Origin: Bulleidia sp.
GTDB taxonomy: Bacteria; Bacillota_I; Bacilli_A; Erysipelotrichales; Erysipelotrichaceae
Assembly: GCA_016293365.1 (NCBI GenBank)
Contig: JAEDEK010000031.1
Span: 1 to 16,404, forward strand
Direction: 5' to 3'
Length of the DNA stretch: 16,404 bases
Below are positions 14,701 through 16,404 of this stretch, piece after piece. The notes under the pieces were generated by a model that saw only the letters and a list, made by a program, of their open reading frames with translations, did no database searches and was not told the DNA's origin. The position numbers and the translations under genes are program-made. Position 1 is the stretch's first letter; every line of letters starts with the position of its first letter.

Positions 14701-15412
14701 CATTTGTGAAAATCACCGCATGGCCATCTGTACCTGTTGAGAAGGTTCCGTTACTGGAAGCATTGATTCCATAGCCGGATGAACCATTAGCATTAACAAC
14801 ACCACCATTAATTGTGATTGTTCCTTTTGAAGTATCTGCAAGACTCCGACCAATGCCTACTGAATAACTATTTCCTCTTCCTGTTGCAGTTACATTTCCA
14901 CCATTGATTGTAATAATGTTGGTTTCCTTAATACTTAAATCGATTCCTAACTCAACATTTTCCACAATAACGTTTCCGCCATTGATTGTGATCGACCCTG
15001 TATTTTCAAGGGCAGGACGATTAATTGTCTCCGTTACAGATAATTTCCCTGTTCCCTGTTCCTGACCGTAAATGGTTAAGTCGCCATCAACCAGAATATT
15101 GCTGTCGGAACCAGAAACCGTAAGTGTATGTCCATCGCCCAGAATCAGATGAACCTCTCCTCTCATTACGAGACAAAAATCATCAGCATCGATCGTAATA
15201 TCTTCATTAACAATATACCAACCCGCCGTGAGTTCACTGTGCATAGGGTCTGTGTAATCAATAGTTAAAGGTTTGGCTTTAACCTGAACCATGTTTCCTG
15301 TTGCATAGTCACGATAATACGTTGATATCGTGTCTGCTGCAAACGCCTTTGTTGGCATGATTATCAGCACCATACAAAGGGAAAAGATAATACTCAATAT
15401 CTTTTTTCTCAT
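11783..15412 (-). CDS. Large secreted, membrane-anchored multidomain surface protein with InlB B-type repeats
   Basis: 1209 residues. ATG 15412 has AGGAGGT 6 nt upstream. A signal peptide ends at AFA|AD (residue 25). Residues 60-310 contain repeated TINGGNV and TINGGVV strands, suggesting a right-handed beta-helix. Three Listeria-Bacteroides (InlB B) units follow at about 403-496, 501-570 and 575-648, each with GW and AKW/AQW marks; the first carries an insert of about 35 residues. Two Ig-like units lie at about 652-755 and 756-828. Cysteine-containing modules follow (CTAC 847-850, CTTC 966-969, CSKC 1002-1005) with two HTL-K-DAK repeats at 979 and 1030, then an X2-like domain (about 1085-1166). 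The end, NTSDQTDLLLWGGIMLMSAG plus an RKYSS tail, is a sorting-signal-like anchor without LPxTG. An adhesin or matrix role is inferred; no enzyme domain was seen. Confidence 0.9.
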   Translation of the reverse strand: MRKKILSIIFSLCMVLIIMPTKAFAADTISTYYRDYATGNMVQVKAKPLTIDYTDPMHSELTAGWYIVNEDITIDADDFCLVMRGEVHLILGDGHTLTVSGSDSNILVDGDLTIYGQEQGTGKLSVTETINRPALENTGSITINGGNVIVENVELGIDLSIKETNIITINGGNVTATGRGNSYSVGIGRSLADTSKGTITINGGVVNANGSSGYGINASSNGTFSTGTDGHAVIFTNGIPDYHSRDSWNGIVFIGTQGKVYGSTVTLKDNVTIPEGYILVIREDQKLVVPEGVTLTNNGAIYVDGTFEGTADNLYYPLKITGIEDVGWDFSTSLPGVNYNGKIYGKAGEQLLFRGFAALGERQYRVFTVKTDETTKEVISRSSQHSITMPYAGTNINVELKRFLPLSFGLNGGELEEGSLKRSEEDLKADPASPLQGYLYPEKANREDPYILPTADQVTKPGYTFAGWYDNEELSGSPVTEIVDKGPFSTVYWAKWVPAVYTVTLNTNGGTINRGNVEEYTYGQGAVLPTNIHKPGYFFDGWYDNGACSGNPITEILATEMEEKTYWAKWTPRTYTVIFDTNGGNGISKKTDVNWDTKVLDGIANPIKDGWEFVGWKCSDKTVSATTTYSELVLDEEIPYVILSAQWKDTAAPTGEISIGENSWNTFLNNITFGLFFKDTQTVTITASDNSGETVKVEYLLSDKELNETELPSENFTEYNAAFSINPEHKYVIYAKMTDANGNVAYVNSDGIVLDATAPVISGIENGKTYCEAPTVTIKEDYLESVKVNGANVTLDENNQFVLNPAEGTQTVVAKDKAGNETSVTVTVNDGHAYQWQSENGQYWKKCTACGEETAKQAIPEVTIVSADKVCRTQDLTFAIEVPEGVSQVMGSFEFEHLGSSIMLVNENGVWKGTLSASNYLDAENKFDVTAGIITADGYGFVVRKHITIQNEHAGGTATCTHKAVCTTCGEEYGELAKHTLVKTDAKEATCTENGNIAYWTCSKCNKIFSDEECTNEISLADTVIKAKGHTLLKVDAKAASVAEKGNIEYWECTVSHEYFLDAEGTKPVSLEETVVAKLKPSIIEGENQTVKAGEKKELSFRSNAEFADFIEVRIDGKTLDSKNYTAKEGSTIITLKADYVSSLSAGTHTIGIVSDGGIAETTFIVQAKSSVNTSDQTDLLLWGGIMLMSAGLIAVIQALRKYSSYNNM

Positions 15413-15457
15413 TTCTTTACCTCCTGAGATTTTCGATATTCTTTTGTGTCCGCTTCC

Positions 15458-16014
15458 TTAAGCCGAAGCTTCTAGGTTGTATTTTTCACCAAAGAGCTGA
15501 AGCGTTTCTTTCAGCACGAATAACTGTTCCTTAGGGTACCATTCGCTTTCAAACAAGGCATAATGGACACATGATCTGATCAGAATGAAGATCAGTGGTA
15601 TCAGTTTTTCGTATAGAATCCCAGGCTTTTGTTAAAGGCTCTTTGCGTATTCAGTGTATCGTTGATCTACACCTTCGAAGAATTTCCTGCCATATTCCCT
15701 GTACTCAGGATGCGTATACACCTGATACATAAGCCTGTACTTCTTTCCATGTTTTTCTATTGTCCAGTACGGAACCTCGTCGATAAACTTCCACAGTTCC
15801 GGCAGAGTTTTCGGTGCTCTTTCTATGAAATCGCCTTCGACCTTCGTCATAACATGTTCGACAAAGTGAACAATCAGATCATCAAGGTTATCGAAATACT
15901 GGTAAAAACGTTGCAGTTGCAGGTTTTGGCACACATCATAAAAGTCCGTTATTCTGCATAACAGTCAAACAGTTTTTCATCATCTGATTGTGCTTCCTTG
16001 TTAACCATGCGCAT
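15458..16014 (-). pseudogene. TetR/AcrR-family regulator, broken by a frame change and an in-frame stop
   Basis: The full frame would be about 185 residues, normal for TetR. Part 1 starts at ATG 16014 (ATAGG 6 nt upstream): MRMVNKEAQSDDEKLFDCYA, one more residue, then TAA at 15949. Part 2 continues in another frame with RITDFYDVCQNLQLQRFYQY (HTH recognition helix), DNLDDLIVHFVEHV, and on to YTEYAKSL, where TAA occurs (15632-15634). After it the same frame stays open: QKPGILYEKLIPLIFILIRS, CVHYALFESEWY, then FVLKETLQLFGEKYN, to a TAA at 15458. This is a normal TetR C-terminal helix pair. About ten residues between helix 1 and the HTH are missing, and the HTH itself looks about two residues short. 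A GTG start at 15934 gives a 100-residue product without a complete DNA-binding domain. Part 2 may still be translated, but regulation is unlikely. Confidence 0.8.
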
Positions 16015-16028
16015 GGACATCCTATCTA

Positions 16029-16050
16029 TTTAAATTATCGATCATTTATA
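16029..16050. promoter_or_regulatory. Operator-like 22-bp palindrome upstream of the broken TetR gene
   Basis: The 22 bases are complementary to themselves at 18 of 22 positions, centred on ATCGAT. The site lies between the -10 and the start codon, where a self-repressing TetR protein would bind. Confidence 0.5.
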
Positions 16051-16058
16051 TTATAACA
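16050..16058 (-). promoter_or_regulatory. Extended -10 promoter of the TetR pseudogene
   Basis: TGTTATAAT on the minus strand is a perfect extended -10 (TGN plus TATAAT), about 36 nt upstream of ATG 16014. No strong -35 is seen, which extended -10 promoters can do without. Confidence 0.6.
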
Positions 16059-16350
16059 CAAATAAGACAGATGTCCCCGTGTTCACATAATCTTCATAAA
16101 TCTTTATATATCTTCAGAAATTGTTCCGTCTTCTTTTTTCTGCAGCGTCATGCAGGAAACATATTTGTGGACAGTTTACTGTCTGATAAATTATGTTATA
16201 AAAGAAGCTGCTCTTTTCATTAGACAAACTAATGACATTGTTGTTAATAAGGCTTTTTGCTTCGCTGTGTCTGCTTTATTTTCAGACTTGCAATGCACTC
16301 AAGCTCGCACAGAATACATAGAAGTCACAAAGGATAGATAACTCAACTTT
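16059..16350. other. Gap with small hairpins, no recognisable gene
   Basis: Between the TetR promoter and the reverse transcriptase fragment. It holds CTGCA-GCGTCA-TGCAG (16140-16155) and GACAG-TTTA-CTGTC (16170-16183). A 63-codon plus-strand frame at 16150-16341 has no Shine-Dalgarno and no family resemblance. I saw no group II intron domain V sequence. Confidence 0.5.
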
Positions 16351-16404
16351 TTAACGATTCCTTAACTGCTCCTCATAGATTGGTGTTAAAACCTGGGCAA
16401 TTGC
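16351..16404 (-). pseudogene. 3'-truncated fragment of a group II intron reverse transcriptase/maturase
   Basis: Seventeen codons enter from the window edge, reading AIAQVLTPIYEEQLRNR, then TAA (16351-16353). A-I-A-Q-V-L-x-P-I-x-E-x-Q-F is the conserved early RT block of LtrA-type group II intron proteins, normally followed by S-Y-G-F-R-P. Here the stop replaces that motif, so the polymerase and maturase domains are missing on this side. The upstream part lies outside the window. The DNA after the stop shows no RT homology that I can see, so this looks like a truncation rather than a point nonsense change. Confidence 0.65.

Noticed and set aside
15632..15934. A stand-alone 100-residue TetR-like gene starting at GTG
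   Set aside because: It starts inside the HTH and stops before the last helices, both of which continue in neighbouring frames, so it is the middle piece of a broken gene.
1..16404. CRISPR array, tRNA, rRNA or riboswitch
   Set aside because: No regularly spaced repeats, cloverleaf with CCA-type end, rRNA stretch or recognisable aptamer core was seen in any gap. A covariance-model search would be decisive.

Overview
The window looks like chromosomal DNA of a low-to-mid GC Bacillota, probably an Erysipelotrichia-type gut bacterium. This rests on AGGAGG-type ribosome binding sites, T-tract terminators, a surface protein built from Listeria-Bacteroides (InlB B) repeats, a cyclic-di-GMP sensor pair and the style of a TetR regulator. 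The lineage is inferred, because there is no rRNA or marker gene here. Every intact gene except one is on the minus strand.

Layout, left to right. Positions 1-73 hold the 5' end of a gene that probably encodes an Rpn/PD-(D/E)XK nuclease-type protein. Positions 121-2551 hold an exported pair: a calcineurin-like metallophosphoesterase followed by a membrane-anchored protein that may be a beta-propeller, closed by a terminator at 121-149. Positions 2585-5804 hold a three-gene unit: an L-cysteine desulfidase-family enzyme (cyuA-like), a shrunken DUF4440-GNAT fusion with two internal deletions, and a MATE efflux pump, closed by a strong terminator at 2585-2615. A LysR regulator at 5907-6770 diverges from the cyuA-like gene. 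Positions 6795-11208 hold six overlapping genes read as one unit: a 7TM membrane protein, a dCache-GGDEF diguanylate cyclase, a DUF1349 lectin-like protein, a macro-domain protein, dihydrofolate reductase and a nitroreductase. A terminator overlaps the last stop codon.

Right of this the window turns accessory. Positions 11271-11782 contain the truncated start of a pyridoxamine-5'-phosphate-oxidase-family (NimA-like) gene, a 12-bp-stem hairpin flanked by 11-bp direct repeats, and further dyads. Positions 11783-15412 encode a 1209-residue secreted, membrane-anchored surface protein. Positions 15458-16014 carry a TetR-family regulator broken by a frame change and an in-frame stop, while its promoter and an operator-like palindrome look intact. 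The right edge is a 3' fragment of a group II intron reverse transcriptase.

How the genes may work together (inference): the 7TM protein and diguanylate cyclase probably sense signals and set c-di-GMP, with ADP-ribose, folate and flavin enzymes co-translated behind them. The cyuA-like/MATE unit could couple cysteine breakdown to export under the LysR regulator. The window contains one shrunken gene and three gene fragments or pseudogenes, so sequence loss has been active. No CRISPR array, tRNA or rRNA was seen.
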